Part shown: positions 56,519 to 64,000 of the stretch, piece after piece
How positions within the stretch are numbered: the first letter of the stretch is position 1
How the letters are laid out: the number at the start of each line of letters is the position of its first letter
Assembly: GCF_004331955.1 (NCBI RefSeq)
Contig: NZ_CP036532.1
Coordinates: 3,475,673 to 3,539,672 of the forward strand
DNA: 64,000 nucleotides
Reading direction: 5' to 3'
Source of the DNA: Roseitalea porphyridii
Lineage (GTDB): Bacteria; Pseudomonadota; Alphaproteobacteria; Rhizobiales; Rhizobiaceae
The notes under the pieces: generated by a model
The model's database searches: none
What the model saw: the letters and a program-made list of their open reading frames with translations, nothing else
What the model was told of the DNA's origin: nothing
Translations under genes and position numbers: made by a program

Positions 56519-57352
56519 TCAGGCGGGCATCGCCTCCAGCTCGCTGGCCGGTTTCCGGGGTCGCTGCGGCAGGCCCAGCGAGGTCGACGTCGTCGCCTCC
56601 GAAAACGCCTCCGCCAGGCCGTCGGCGCCGTAGATGTCCCGCGCCGCCGCTTCGGTGAGTTCATCCGGACCGCCGTCGAAGACGACCTTGCCCGCCTGCA
56701 TGCCGATGATGCGCTCGCAATAGGTGCGCGCCGTATCGAGCGTGTGCAGGTTGGTGATGACGGTGATGCCGTCGTCGCGGTTGATGTCGCGCAGCGCCTG
56801 CATGACGATCTGCGCGTTGCGCGGATCGAGCGAGGCGATCGGCTCGTCGGCGAGGATCACCTTGGGCTGCTGCATCAGCGCCCGGGCGATCGCCACGCGC
56901 TGCTGCTGGCCGCCCGAGAGCGCCTCGGCCCGCTTGGCGGCGTTCTCGGCGACGCCGAGCCGCTCGAGGATTTCGACGGCGCGCTCGATATCCTGGCGCG
57001 GCCAGACATTGAAGACCGTCGCCAGCGTGCTGCGCCCATTGAGCATGCCGTGCAGCACGTTCGAGACGACGTCGAGCCGCTGCACGAGGTTGAACTGCTG
57101 GAAGATCATCGCGCAGTCGCGCTGCCAGTTGCGCAGCTTCTGGCCCTTCAGCGTCGATACGTTGGTTCCGGCAAAGGCGATCTCGCCCTCGGTCGTGTCG
57201 ATCAGCCGGTTGATCATTCGCAGCAGGGTCGACTTGCCCGCTCCCGATGCGCCGATCACGCCGACCATCTGTCCCTCGGGGACCTCGATCGTGACGTTGT
57301 CGACGGCGACCTTCGTGCCGAAGCGGCGGGTGACTTTATCGAGCTGGAGCAT
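56519..57352 (-). CDS. phnC: Phosphonate ABC transporter ATPase PhnC
   Basis: A 277-residue ATPase (counted from ATG 57352, [11 protein letters not shown]). Walker [10 protein letters not shown] at 34-42, Q-loop in [15 protein letters not shown], signature [15 protein letters not shown], Walker [13 protein letters not shown], and the H-loop is NLHTLDTA. The C-terminal extension (about 240-277) is basic/Pro-rich. The in-frame Met at 57382 would add ten residues that are not family-like. It leads the phnCDEE unit behind a Pho-box array. Confidence 0.93.
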   Translation of the reverse strand: MLQLDKVTRRFGTKVAVDNVTIEVPEGQMVGVIGASGAGKSTLLRMINRLIDTTEGEIAFAGTNVSTLKGQKLRNWQRDCAMIFQQFNLVQRLDVVSNVLHGMLNGRSTLATVFNVWPRQDIERAVEILERLGVAENAAKRAEALSGGQQQRVAIARALMQQPKVILADEPIASLDPRNAQIVMQALRDINRDDGITVITNLHTLDTARTYCERIIGMQAGKVVFDGGPDELTEAAARDIYGADGLAEAFSEATTSTSLGLPQRPRKPASELEAMPA

Positions 57353-57415
57353 CCGTGAAGGGCCTTTGGCGAGCGCACACAAGCATCGGCCCTACCGGCA
57401 GGATGTGAACGGTGG

Positions 57416-57444
57416 ATGTCAGAACGATGTCAGTTGCGTAACAG
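57416..57444 (-). promoter_or_regulatory. Pho-box array of phnCDEE
   Basis: Three minus-strand units 11 nt apart: CTGTTAC (57438-57444), CTGACAT (57427-57433) and CTGACAT (57416-57422), each close to CTGTCAT. The array ends 63 nt upstream of phnC, in the only sizeable gap within the phn genes, implying that the transport genes have their own PhoB-dependent promoter. Confidence 0.75.
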
Positions 57445-57468
57445 TCCACAGGCCCGGCCGCGGCCCCG

Positions 57469-58083
57469 TCACGCCCCGTACTTGATAAGGAAGCCGGCCG
57501 CGTCGAGTTGGCGGAAGTCGTCGAGCGCGGCGCGCAGCGCGCCATGGCTCCAGTCCCACCAGGCAAGCCGCTCCATGCGCTCGGCGAGGTCCGGTTCGAG
57601 GCGGGCGCGGATCGGCCGCGCCGGCACGCCGCCGACGATCGTGTAGGATTGCACGTCCCGGCTGACCACGGCGCCCGAGCCGATCACCGCGCCGTTGCCC
57701 ACCGTGACTCCCGGCAGGATGATTGCGCCATGCCCGATCCAGACATCGTGCCCGATGATGACGCGATTGGCCCGCCGCCAGTCGAAGAACCCGGCCTCGT
57801 TTTCGGCATCGTCGAAATAATCGCCGGCCCGGTAGGTGAAGTGGTGCTGCGTTGCGCGCCACGTCGGGTGGTTGGTGGCATTGATGCGCACATGGCTGGC
57901 GATGTTGGCGAACTTGCCGATGGTCGCGCACCAGGCCTCGGTCTGGCGGATCAGGTAGGAATAGTCGCCGATCTCGCAGTCGGAGACGACGCAGCCCTCG
58001 TCGATCTCGGTGTAGCGGCCAAGGCTGGTGTCGGTCACCCGGGCCGTGGCGTGGATGAAGGGCCGCTCGCTCAGCTTCGGCAT
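57469..58083 (-). CDS. Phosphonate-operon hexapeptide-repeat acetyltransferase
   Basis: A 204-residue left-handed beta-helix transferase of the group found in C-P lyase operons (PhnO-substituting). Hexapeptide repeats run from about residue 20 to 60 and again from 108 to 145 ([31 protein letters not shown], in part), interrupted by a loop with [20 protein letters not shown]. The C-terminal helix ([18 protein letters not shown]) closes the trimer. It could N-acetylate aminoalkylphosphonates. It starts 4 nt after phnL and ends the C-P lyase unit. Confidence 0.88.
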   Translation of the reverse strand: MPKLSERPFIHATARVTDTSLGRYTEIDEGCVVSDCEIGDYSYLIRQTEAWCATIGKFANIASHVRINATNHPTWRATQHHFTYRAGDYFDDAENEAGFFDWRRANRVIIGHDVWIGHGAIILPGVTVGNGAVIGSGAVVSRDVQSYTIVGGVPARPIRARLEPDLAERMERLAWWDWSHGALRAALDDFRQLDAAGFLIKYGA

Positions 58084-58087
58084 CGCC

Positions 58088-58792
58088 TCAGGCCGCCCGC
58101 CTTGCCGCGAACGCGCTCACGTCGATGATCCGGTCGGCCACCCTGTCGCGCAGTTCGGCGTCGTGGAAGATGCCCAGGAGCGCCACCCCGGCGTCCTTCT
58201 TCTCCTCGATCATCTGCGCGACCACGGCCCGGTTGGCCGCGTCCAGCGAGGCGGTCGGCTCGTCCAGCAGCAGCACCGGATGGTCGGTGATGAAGCCCCT
58301 TGCGATGTTGACGCGCTGCTGCTCGCCCCCGGAGAAGGTCGCCGGCGGCAGGTCCCACAGCTTCTCGGGCAGGTTGAGCCTTGCAAACAGGTCCGCGGCG
58401 CGTGCGCGCGCCGAGGCCGGATCGGCGCCGCGCTGCACGAGCGGTTCGGCGGCGACATCGAGTGCCGAAACGCGCGGCACCGCGCGCAGGAACTGGCTGA
58501 CATAGCCGATCGTGTCGCGGCGGATGGCGAGGATCTGGCGCGGATCGGCAACCGCGAGATCGACGACCGCCCCATGGTGACGCACGAGCACCTGGCCGCG
58601 GTCGATCGCGTAGTTGCCGTAGAGCATCTTCAGGATCGACGACTTGCCGATGCCCGACGGCCCGCCGAGCACGGCGCAGCGGCCCGTCTCGATGGCGAAG
58701 TCGACGCGGTCGACCACGGGAATCTCGATGCCGCCGCGCAGATGCATGGTGAAGCTCTTGGCGACATCGGAGACGATCAACGGAACGGGCAT
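58088..58792 (-). CDS. phnL: C-P lyase accessory ATPase PhnL
   Basis: A 234-residue ABC-type ATPase required with PhnK for phosphonate breakdown, not transport. Walker [10 protein letters not shown] at 44-52, signature [15 protein letters not shown], Walker [12 protein letters not shown], and [12 protein letters not shown] at the H-loop. Normal length for PhnL. It follows phnK after 3 nt and precedes the hexapeptide transferase by 4 nt. Confidence 0.94.
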   Translation of the reverse strand: MPVPLIVSDVAKSFTMHLRGGIEIPVVDRVDFAIETGRCAVLGGPSGIGKSSILKMLYGNYAIDRGQVLVRHHGAVVDLAVADPRQILAIRRDTIGYVSQFLRAVPRVSALDVAAEPLVQRGADPASARARAADLFARLNLPEKLWDLPPATFSGGEQQRVNIARGFITDHPVLLLDEPTASLDAANRAVVAQMIEEKKDAGVALLGIFHDAELRDRVADRIIDVSAFAARRAA

Positions 58793-58795
58793 GGT

Positions 58796-59686
58796 TCAGG
58801 CCTGCAGGATCGAGGAAACGAGAAGCTGGGTGTAGGCCTCGCGCGGGTCGTCGAGGACACGGTCGGTCAGGCCCGTCTCGATGACGTGGCCGTCCTTCAT
58901 CACCATCATCCGGTGCGACAGAAGCCGGGCGACGGCGAGGTCGTGCGTGACGACGATCGCGGCGAGGCCCAGATCGGTGACGAGCCCGCGCAGCAGATCG
59001 AGCAGGCGCGCCTGCACCGACACGTCGAGCCCGCCGGTCGGCTCGTCCATGAAGATCAGGCGCGGTCCGGTGACGAGGTTGCGGGCGATCTGCAGGCGCT
59101 GGCGCATCCCGCCCGAAAAGGCGCGTGGCTGGTCGTCGATCCGGTCTTCGGCGATCTCGACCCGTTCGAGCCAGTCGGTCGCCGCCGCGCGGATGTTGCC
59201 GTAGTGGCGCGCGCCGGTCGCCATCAGCCGTTCGCCGACATTGCCGCCCGCCGAGACGGTCATGCGCAGCCCGTCGGCCGGGTTCTGGTGGACGAAGCCC
59301 CATTCGGTGCGCATCAGCATGCGCCGTTCGGCCTCGCTCATCCGGTACAGTTCGCGGCTGCCGCCGTCGGCAAGCCGATAGGTCACCGACCCGGTCGTCG
59401 GCATCAGGCGCGTGGAGATGCAGTTGAGCAGCGTCGTCTTGCCCGAACCGCTTTCGCCGACCACGGCCAGAACCTCGCCCGGCCAGAGCTCGAAGCTGAC
59501 ATCCCTGCAGCCGATGCGGGGACCGTAGAACTTCGAGACCGCATGCGCCGTCAGGAGCGGCGTCTCGTCGGCGGCGATGGCGGCGGAGGCCTCGTCGTGG
59601 GTCTGTCCAGGGACCCGGCCTGCGGCTTTGCCTCGCCCCTCGACAGGCTGGCGATGAGGTGCAGCCGTGCTTGCGTGCGTGGTCAT
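58796..59686 (-). CDS. phnK: C-P lyase accessory ATPase PhnK
   Basis: A 296-residue ATPase whose core (from about residue 43, PLLTAHAVSKFYG) is a standard PhnK: Walker A GESGSGKTT at 77-85, signature FSGGMRQRLQIARNL, Walker B LIFMDEPTGGLDVS, H-loop VVTHDLAVAR. PhnK binds the PhnGHIJ core and drives its cycle. About 42 low-complexity residues precede the core, longer than in E. coli; TTHASTAAPHRQPVEGRGK may be real or reflect an internal start. The ATG at 59686 overlaps the phnJ stop (ATGA). Confidence 0.93.
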   Translation of the reverse strand: MTTHASTAAPHRQPVEGRGKAAGRVPGQTHDEASAAIAADETPLLTAHAVSKFYGPRIGCRDVSFELWPGEVLAVVGESGSGKTTLLNCISTRLMPTTGSVTYRLADGGSRELYRMSEAERRMLMRTEWGFVHQNPADGLRMTVSAGGNVGERLMATGARHYGNIRAAATDWLERVEIAEDRIDDQPRAFSGGMRQRLQIARNLVTGPRLIFMDEPTGGLDVSVQARLLDLLRGLVTDLGLAAIVVTHDLAVARLLSHRMMVMKDGHVIETGLTDRVLDDPREAYTQLLVSSILQA

Positions 59687-60558
59687 CCCGTCGCCTCCTC
59701 TTCGGCCATGGCGCCCCGGTGGCCCGCCTCGCGGCGCTTTTCGCAATGGTCGGTGTCCGAGCACACGAACATCCGCCCGCCGCGATCGTCGGTGATGACC
59801 TCGTCGAGATAGACCTCGCCCGCACCGCACAAAGCGCAGGGCTCCTCGAACCGGTTCACCTCGAACGGGAAGTCCTCGAAGTCGAGGCTGACCACTTCGG
59901 TATAGGGCGGCACCGCGTAGATGCGCTTCTCCCGGCCCGCGCCGAACAGCTGCAGGGCGGCACAGTCGTTCATCTTCGGGTTGTCGAACTTCGGCGTCGG
60001 CGAGGGGTCCATCACGTAGCGACCCTCGACCTTCACCGGATAGGCGTAGGTCGTCGCGATGCGCCCGTTGCGCACGATGTCCTCGTAGAGCTTGACGTGC
60101 ATGAGCCCGTATTCCTCGAGCGCGTGCATCTTGCGGGTTTCGGTCTCGCGCGGCTCGAGGAACCGCAGCGGCTCGGGGATCGGCACCTGGTAGACCAGCA
60201 CCTGACCGTCGTTCAGCGGTTCCTCGGGGATGCGGTGGCGGGTCTGGATCACCGTGGCCTCGCCGGTCCTCGTCGTCGTCGCAACGCGCGCAACCCTTGC
60301 GAAAAAGGCGCGGATCGAGACCGCGTTCGTCGTATCGTCGGCGCCCTGGTCGATCACCTTGAGCGTGTCCTCCGGGCCGATGATCGAGGCGGTGACCTGC
60401 ACCCCGCCGGTTCCCCAGCCATAGGGCATCGGCATCTCGCGCGAGGCGAACGGCACCTGATAGCCGGGTATGGCGATCGCCTTGAGGATCGCGCGTCGGA
60501 TCATCCGCTTGGTCTGCTCGTCCAGATAGGCGAAATTGTAGGTGGCAAGGTCGGTCAT
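59683..60558 (-). CDS. phnJ: C-P lyase core subunit PhnJ
   Basis: Radical-SAM carbon-phosphorus lyase that cleaves 5-phosphoribosyl-1-phosphonate to the 1,2-cyclic phosphate plus an alkane. The 291-residue protein keeps every key residue at the E. coli number: G32 in IAIPGYQVP (radical Gly), and C241, C244, C266 and C272 in EEPCALCGAG and MFVCSDTDHCEK, which hold the 4Fe-4S cluster and the thiyl. The ATG at 60558 (MTDLATYNFAYLDEQ) is the family start. It is 70 nt after phnI. This is the last gene of the region with an undamaged frame on its right. Confidence 0.97.
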   Translation of the reverse strand: MTDLATYNFAYLDEQTKRMIRRAILKAIAIPGYQVPFASREMPMPYGWGTGGVQVTASIIGPEDTLKVIDQGADDTTNAVSIRAFFARVARVATTTRTGEATVIQTRHRIPEEPLNDGQVLVYQVPIPEPLRFLEPRETETRKMHALEEYGLMHVKLYEDIVRNGRIATTYAYPVKVEGRYVMDPSPTPKFDNPKMNDCAALQLFGAGREKRIYAVPPYTEVVSLDFEDFPFEVNRFEEPCALCGAGEVYLDEVITDDRGGRMFVCSDTDHCEKRREAGHRGAMAEEEATG

Positions 60559-60628
60559 GAGGCCGCTCCGGTGGGGTTGCACCCAGACTGAGAAGTCGCC
60601 TCAAGGCAGGGGGTCGCCATGGGAGACA

Positions 60629-61723
60629 TCATTCCGCCGCCTCCGCCATGTCCGCGCCGCCGTTGCGGCGCGCCTCGTGCTCGGCGCGCATGGCGCGCAC
60701 CAGTTCGAGCTCGGCCTGGAAGTCGACATAATGCGGCAGCTTCAGATGCTCGACGAAACCCGAGGCCTGAACGTTGTCCGAATGGGAGATCACGAACTCC
60801 TCGTCCTGCGCCGGCGCGACAACGTCCTCGCCCAGTTCGCGCGCCCGCAGCGACCGGTCGCACAGCGCCATCGCCATCGCCTTGCGCTCGGACTGGCCGA
60901 AGACGAGCCCGTAGCCGCGGGTGAACTGCGGCGGCGCCTTCGACGATCCGCGGAACTGGTTGACCATCTGGCATTCGGTGACCTGGATGCGGCGACCATC
61001 ACCGAAAGCCCAGTTCGGGCACGAAGAACGCGACATCGACCTCGCCGATCCGGATCTCGCCGGCAAAGGGTGACTGCGCGCATAACCGCGCTGGGTCGAG
61101 TAGCCGAGCGCCAGCAGGAAACCCTCGTCGCCGCGCGACAGGGCCTGAAGGCGCGAATCGCGCTCCATCGGGAACTCGAGCGGGGTGCGCGTGATGTCGC
61201 CCGGCGTCTCGCCGGAAGCCTCGCCGTCGGATTCGATCAGTCCGTCCCGGGCAAGGATGTCCGAAACACGCATCGCCCGGGCCGGCTCGCCCTCGCGCCG
61301 TTCGGCCCCGGCAACCTCCTCGTCCCCGCAAGCGCCGGATCGAGAAGCCGGTGCGTGTAGTCGAACGTGGGCCGAGCATCTGGCCGCCGGGCAGATCCTT
61401 GTAGGTGGCCGAGATGCGCCGCTCGATGTGCATCGCGCCCGTATCGATGGGCTCGCCATAGCCGAAACGCGGCAGCGTCGTGCGTAGGCGGCACCAGGAA
61501 GATCGCCTCGATCAGGTCGCCCCGCGCCTGCTTGACGGCGAGCGCGGCGAGGTCGCGATCGTAGAGCGCGCCTTCGCTCATCACCCGTCCACGGCGAGCG
61601 CGAGCTGGGCGGCGATCTGCTCGAGCGTCGCGACGGCACGGACCGTTCACCGCGCCGCCGGTCGGCCATCAGCCGGTGCGCGTTCTCGATGGCCTTTTCG
61701 CCACCCTTCACCGCGACATACAT
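60629..61723 (-). CDS. phnI: C-P lyase core subunit PhnI (frame broken several times in this sequence)
   Basis: Nucleosidase-like subunit that, with PhnG, H and L, attaches phosphonate to ribose of ATP. The start at 61723 gives MYVAVKGGEKAIENAHRLMAD, and the frame ending at 60629 gives VTECQMVNQFRGS, HSDNVQASGFVEHLKLPHYV and VRAMRAEHE. Between about 61003 and 61660 the reading frame changes at least six times. Near 61070, 61320 and 61360 restoring one base to a run of C or G gives back the expected residues (HPFAGEIRIGEVD, LGPTFDYTHR, ALAGDEEV), so single-base losses explain it. The gene is probably intact in the organism. Confidence 0.85.
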   Translation of the reverse strand: MYVAVKGGEKAIENAHRLMADRRRGERSVPSRRSSRSPPSSRSPWTGDERRRALRSRPRRARRQAGAGRPDRGDLPGAAYARRCRVSAMASPSIRARCTSSGASRPPTRICPAARCSAHVRLHAPASRSGACGDEEVAGAERREGEPARAMRVSDILARDGLIESDGEASGETPGDITRTPLEFPMERDSRLQALSRGDEGFLLALGYSTQRGYARSHPLPARSGSARSMSRSSCPNWAFGDGRRIQVTECQMVNQFRGSSKAPPQFTRGYGLVFGQSERKAMAMALCDRSLRARELGEDVVAPAQDEEFVISHSDNVQASGFVEHLKLPHYVDFQAELELVRAMRAEHEARRNGGADMAEAAE

Positions 61724-61724
61724 C

Positions 61725-62103
61725 TCAGTTTCCTCCCCGGTTCGATGCGCGTGGTGCGCGCAAGCGCGGCGATCGCGTCGGGAGCCGCCAGCACACATGT
61801 CGACGCGCGCGGAAACAGCGCGTTGTTGCCGGCCCAGATGTCCGCCATCCGGTCGGGCAGCCGCGCGCGCGATCGATGCGCGCGTCCTGATGCCCGGCCC
61901 TTCGAGCGTCAGCGGCTGGCCGTCGGTCAGCTTTCCACCTGCACGAGCAGCGTCGTCGACCGGTCGGATAGTCCTGCGTGCCCTGGGCGAACCGTCGATG
62001 GCGCCGAGCGCCAGCCCGTCCGACGACGACCGCGAAGCAGCTTCGCTCGCCTCGTCGACGACCGGAGCCCTTCATAGGCTTCGGGCCCGATCGCCTGCGT
62101 CAT
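61725..62103 (-). CDS. phnH: C-P lyase core subunit PhnH (frame broken and internally short)
   Basis: PhnH is a core structural subunit related to PLP-enzyme folds. The start (MTQAIGPEAYEG at 62103) follows phnG closely with GGGGAGGA before it. The C-terminal half can be rebuilt by restoring lost bases: GAPVVDEAS, FAQGTQDYPDRSTTLLVQVES, LTLEGPGIR, ARTTRIEPGG and a stop at 61725. The N-terminal helical part that should follow YEGG, about 70 codons, is missing. With about 126 codons against the usual 190-200 it cannot be a complete PhnH as read here. Confidence 0.72.
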
Positions 62104-62105
62104 GA

Positions 62106-62551
62106 TCAGTCCTCCCCGCGCACCATGGTGAAGAAGTCGACCTGGTCGCGGCCGTCTCGGCGGCGCGGCGCCGGTCGCGCGCGTCCAGCGCTTCACGCAG
62201 CGGCGCCGTGATCGCCGCGTCGATCCTTTCGGCCATCGCCTCGTCCTGCGCCAGCGCGTCGATGACGGCGGCTAGCTTGACGCGCCCACGTCGCGCCCCA
62301 GCGCGATGGCGTGTCCGACCGTGCCGTCGCCGAGCGCACCGTGGCTCGCGTCGCGGTCGCCTCGCCGAAATTGAACGGCGCTCCGCCGCCGCCCATGCGT
62401 CCGCGCAGGGCGATCAGACCGGTTTCCGGGCCGCGCACGAGTTCGAATTCCGGGATCGATGCCGAGCGAGGCCCAGCCTTCCGCCAGCTGGCGCGCGTCG
62501 CCCCGCGCAGCACGGCATGCGCTGCTGCCTTGCGCCTTCGTTCGGTTCCAC
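62106..62551 (-). CDS. phnG: C-P lyase core subunit PhnG (frame broken)
   Basis: Core subunit of the PhnGHIJ complex. Restoring a few lost bases gives a normal PhnG: a start at GTG 62551, QQRMAVLRGATRA, FELVRGPETGLIALRGRMGGG, GGAPFNFGEATATRATV, and the C-terminus DQVDFFTMVRGED with TGA at 62106-62108. The block GETGLIALRGRMGGGGAPFN in the family binds the partner subunits. phnH starts 2 nt after its stop. Frame changes lie around 62140-62350 and 62480-62530. Confidence 0.8.
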
Positions 62552-62574
62552 CGGCCTGCTCTCGGTACCCGTTA

Positions 62575-62594
62575 TTGTCTATTGATCTAGACAA
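62575..62594. promoter_or_regulatory. Candidate PhnF operator palindrome
   Basis: TTGTCTA (62575-62581) and TAGACAA (62588-62594) form a perfect 7-bp inverted repeat around TTGATC, 24 nt upstream of phnG and 44 bp before the phnF Pho site. GTCTA/TAGAC-type half-sites resemble those bound by HutC/PhnF regulators. Lies in the stretch of doubtful accuracy. Confidence 0.6.
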
Positions 62595-62627
62595 CTAGAT
62601 ATCATAGCTTCTGCCTACGACCCGCCT

Positions 62628-62644
62628 GTGACAGAGTATGACAG
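62628..62644 (-). promoter_or_regulatory. Candidate Pho box of phnGHIJKL
   Basis: Minus-strand CTGTCAT (62638-62644) and CTGTCAC (62628-62634) lie 10 nt apart, one short of the normal 11. One missing base, as elsewhere in this stretch, would make a normal Pho box. It is about 77 nt upstream of phnG, with the palindrome between, which fits PhoB activation plus PhnF repression. Confidence 0.55.
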
Positions 62645-62667
62645 GCCGGCGAAATCGGTCGAAGACA

Positions 62668-63409
62668 ATGACAGCGGATACGGCGACCATCGAGCGGCAG
62701 TCGGGCATCGCCGTGTGGCGCCAGATCGCCGATGCGATCCGTGCCGAACTGACCGGACCATCGTCGACGCCGACGGCAAGCTGCCGCCGGAGACCGTCTT
62801 GCCGGCGCTTTGGCGTCAATCGGCACACGGTACGCGCAGCGATCAGGGCCTGGTCCAGGAAGGCGCGGTGCGCAGCGAACGCGGCCGGGGCACCTTCGTC
62901 ACCCGCCGCGCGCGCCTGACCTATCCGATCGCGCCCGCACCCGCTTTTCGACCGGCCTTCAGGGGCAGGCGACCGACCGTGGCCTTTGGCTGCTGTCCGC
63001 CGTGACGGAACCGGCCAGCAAGGCCGTCGCCGAGGCGCTCGGCCTGCGCGCCGGCGCACCGCTGACCCGGCTGGAGACGGTCGGCTTGCGGACGGGGTGC
63101 CGGTCTCGCGCGCCACCTCATGGTTCGACGGCACACGGTTTGCCGACATCGGCGCGCAGGTCGAGCGCACGGGCTCGGTGACACGGGCGCTCGCCCTGGC
63201 CGGCGTCGACGACTATGTCGCCGGACCACCACCATCGAGGCCGCCACGGCAATGCCGAGGAACTCCATCATCTGCGGCTGTCGCCGGGGCGATCGGCTGG
63301 TCGCGTGCGCGCTGAACGTCGATTGGACGGCCGCCCGCTGCATTATGCGATCAGCCGGTTCGCGCCGATCGCGTCACGATGCGGATCGGTGACGACCCCG
63401 CGGTTCTGA
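62668..63409 (+). CDS. phnF: PhnF, GntR/HutC-family regulator of phosphonate use (frame broken)
   Basis: Repressor of the C-P lyase genes. The N-terminal GntR winged helix (TIERQSGIAVWRQIADAIRAEL, FGVNRHTVRAAIRA, RGRGTFVTRRARLTY) and the C-terminal UTRA ligand domain (AEALGLRAGAPLTRLETVG, VSRATSWFDGTRF, RTGSVTRALALAGVDDY, GRPLHYAISRF) are all present but spread over three frames. The stop is TGA at 63407-63409. The alternative ATG at 62638 lies inside the Pho box, so 62668 is preferred. Divergent from phnG, the usual arrangement. Confidence 0.82.
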
Positions 63410-63457
63410 GACGACCGGGTCCCGCATGACGCATCGGATCGGCGCGTCGGTTGCGGC

Positions 63458-64000
63458 TCAGCCGCCTGTCGCCAGCTTCCCGGCGCACGAAATCGATCAG
63501 GTCCCCCGAGCGCATCGGCGCGGCAGAGCGAAGCCTGAGCGCGTTGCAGCCAGATCCCGCAGCAGCGCCGCGTGTTCGAACGTCTCCACGCCTTCGGCGA
63601 CCGTCTCGATCCCCAGCGAGTGACCGATCCCGATGATCGCGGCGACGAGCTGGCGCTCGCGGCTGGACTCGACCATCGGCGTGACCAGCCCGCGATCGAT
63701 CTTCAGCCTGGTCGGCCGCAGATGGATCAGGCTGCTGATCGATGCGTATCCGGTGCCGAAATCGTCGATCTCCAGATCGACGCCCATCGAGCGCAGATGC
63801 TCGGCGTTGCGGCGATCCCATCGTCGCTCTCGTCGAGGAAGATCGATTCGAGCAACTGAACGAAACGCTGCCCGGCTTGATCGGAAGGCCCGAAAGGCTC
63901 TCGATCAGGTCCGCCGTCGGCAGGCGCGAGGCCGACACGTTGACCGAGACCTGGGGATATCGATCCCAGCCGCCTTTCCACCGGGTGCACTGGAAAAGGG
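63458..64000 (-). CDS. EAL-domain cyclic-di-GMP phosphodiesterase, C-terminal part (frame broken, cut by window end)
   Basis: The C-terminal part of an EAL domain, continuing beyond the right edge. In successive frames one reads PQVSVNVSASRL, LLESIFLDESDD (substrate-proximal Glu), LEIDDFGTGYAS (Asp pair), RLKIDRGLV (Lys), ETVAEGVETF (Glu) and GFALP. These are the catalytic motifs of an active EAL domain; the EAL signature itself lies off the edge. At least three frame changes occur in about 500 nt. It is probably a GGDEF-EAL protein, but only this part is seen. The exact stop is uncertain; TGA at 63458-63460 is one choice. Confidence 0.72.

Larger units (their letters stand above)
61003..64000. 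other. Stretch with many single-base losses (probable low-accuracy sequence)
   Basis: All five genes here (phnI, phnH, phnG, phnF, EAL gene) show repeated frame changes that are repaired by adding one base, often in a short C, G or GC run. To the left of about 61000 no gene is damaged. A sharp boundary, unrelated genes on both strands and loss-only changes fit sequencing or assembly error better than decay. Coordinates of genes in this stretch are approximate. Confidence 0.8.

Noticed and set aside
61003..63409. phnI, phnH, phnG, phnF as true pseudogenes
   Set aside because: Frames are restored by single added bases, conserved motifs are otherwise perfect, and unrelated neighbours show the same pattern, so error is more likely than decay (phnH block loss remains open).

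Overview
The window is a high-GC (about two-thirds G+C by eye), densely coded stretch of an alphaproteobacterial chromosome, most likely Hyphomicrobiales (Rhizobiales). The evidence is lineage-typical gene order and signals: imuA-imuB-dnaE2 behind a direct-repeat LexA box (GTTC-N7-GTTC), ubiH-like/tesB/glnK/amtB/ftsK/lolA/xth followed by a CenR-like regulator, rsmB/heparinase-like/purH, and the bigR persulfide operon. The genus cannot be fixed from the sequence alone. No rRNA, CRISPR array, transposase or integrase was found. There are two tRNA genes, Arg(CCU) and Gly(GCC).

Left part (1-9.1 kb): the SOS mutasome on the minus strand (dnaE2 cut by the window edge). Next comes a roughly 1 kb AT-richer cassette bounded by 12-bp direct repeats; it holds a HEPN-like unknown protein and a small upstream ORF. 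Then follow uxaC, the spermidine pair speD-speE and allE. 9.2-16 kb: a TadG-like protein, a REC-EAL phosphodiesterase divergent from a large hybrid histidine kinase, and a UbiH-family hydroxylase. 16-26 kb: tesB, the nitrogen-sensing pair glnK-amtB behind a candidate sigma-54 promoter, ftsK, a LolA-like carrier, exonuclease III, a cNMP-binding protein, a CenR-like regulator, an L,D-transpeptidase and a DUF1761 membrane protein. At 26 kb lies a short structured transcription unit: a 21-codon ORF with an unusually complete Shine-Dalgarno and a strong terminator.

26-38 kb: a TadG-like VWA protein, an SDHAF4-like protein, htpX-rsmB, a heparinase-like protein, purH, a lipoprotein L,D-transpeptidase with tusA, a D,D-carboxypeptidase and an M20 amidohydrolase. 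38-42 kb: bigR and its divergent operon (two YeeE/YedE-type membrane proteins, persulfide dioxygenase, SulP transporter), a sulfide/persulfide detoxification unit. 42-48 kb: a methyltransferase, tRNA-Arg, a TetR regulator, a Trm112-like protein, a Lon-N domain protein, CnoX, a Pro-tRNA editing deacylase, tRNA-Gly and a PAP2 phosphatase.

48-63.4 kb is a phosphorus-scavenging region: ugpBAEC plus a 2H-phosphoesterase-like DUF1868 gene (glycerol-3-phosphate uptake), phnCDE1E2 (phosphonate uptake), and phnGHIJKL plus a hexapeptide transferase (C-P lyase), with divergent phnF. Pho-box-like arrays precede ugpB, phnC and phnG, and a palindrome suited to PhnF lies between phnG and phnF. No phnM, phnN or phnP is present here. 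From about 61.0 kb to the right end every gene (phnI, phnH, phnG, phnF and a terminal EAL gene) is broken by many single-base losses, often in short homopolymers. This looks like sequence error at a contig end, not biological decay; phnH additionally lacks about 70 internal codons.
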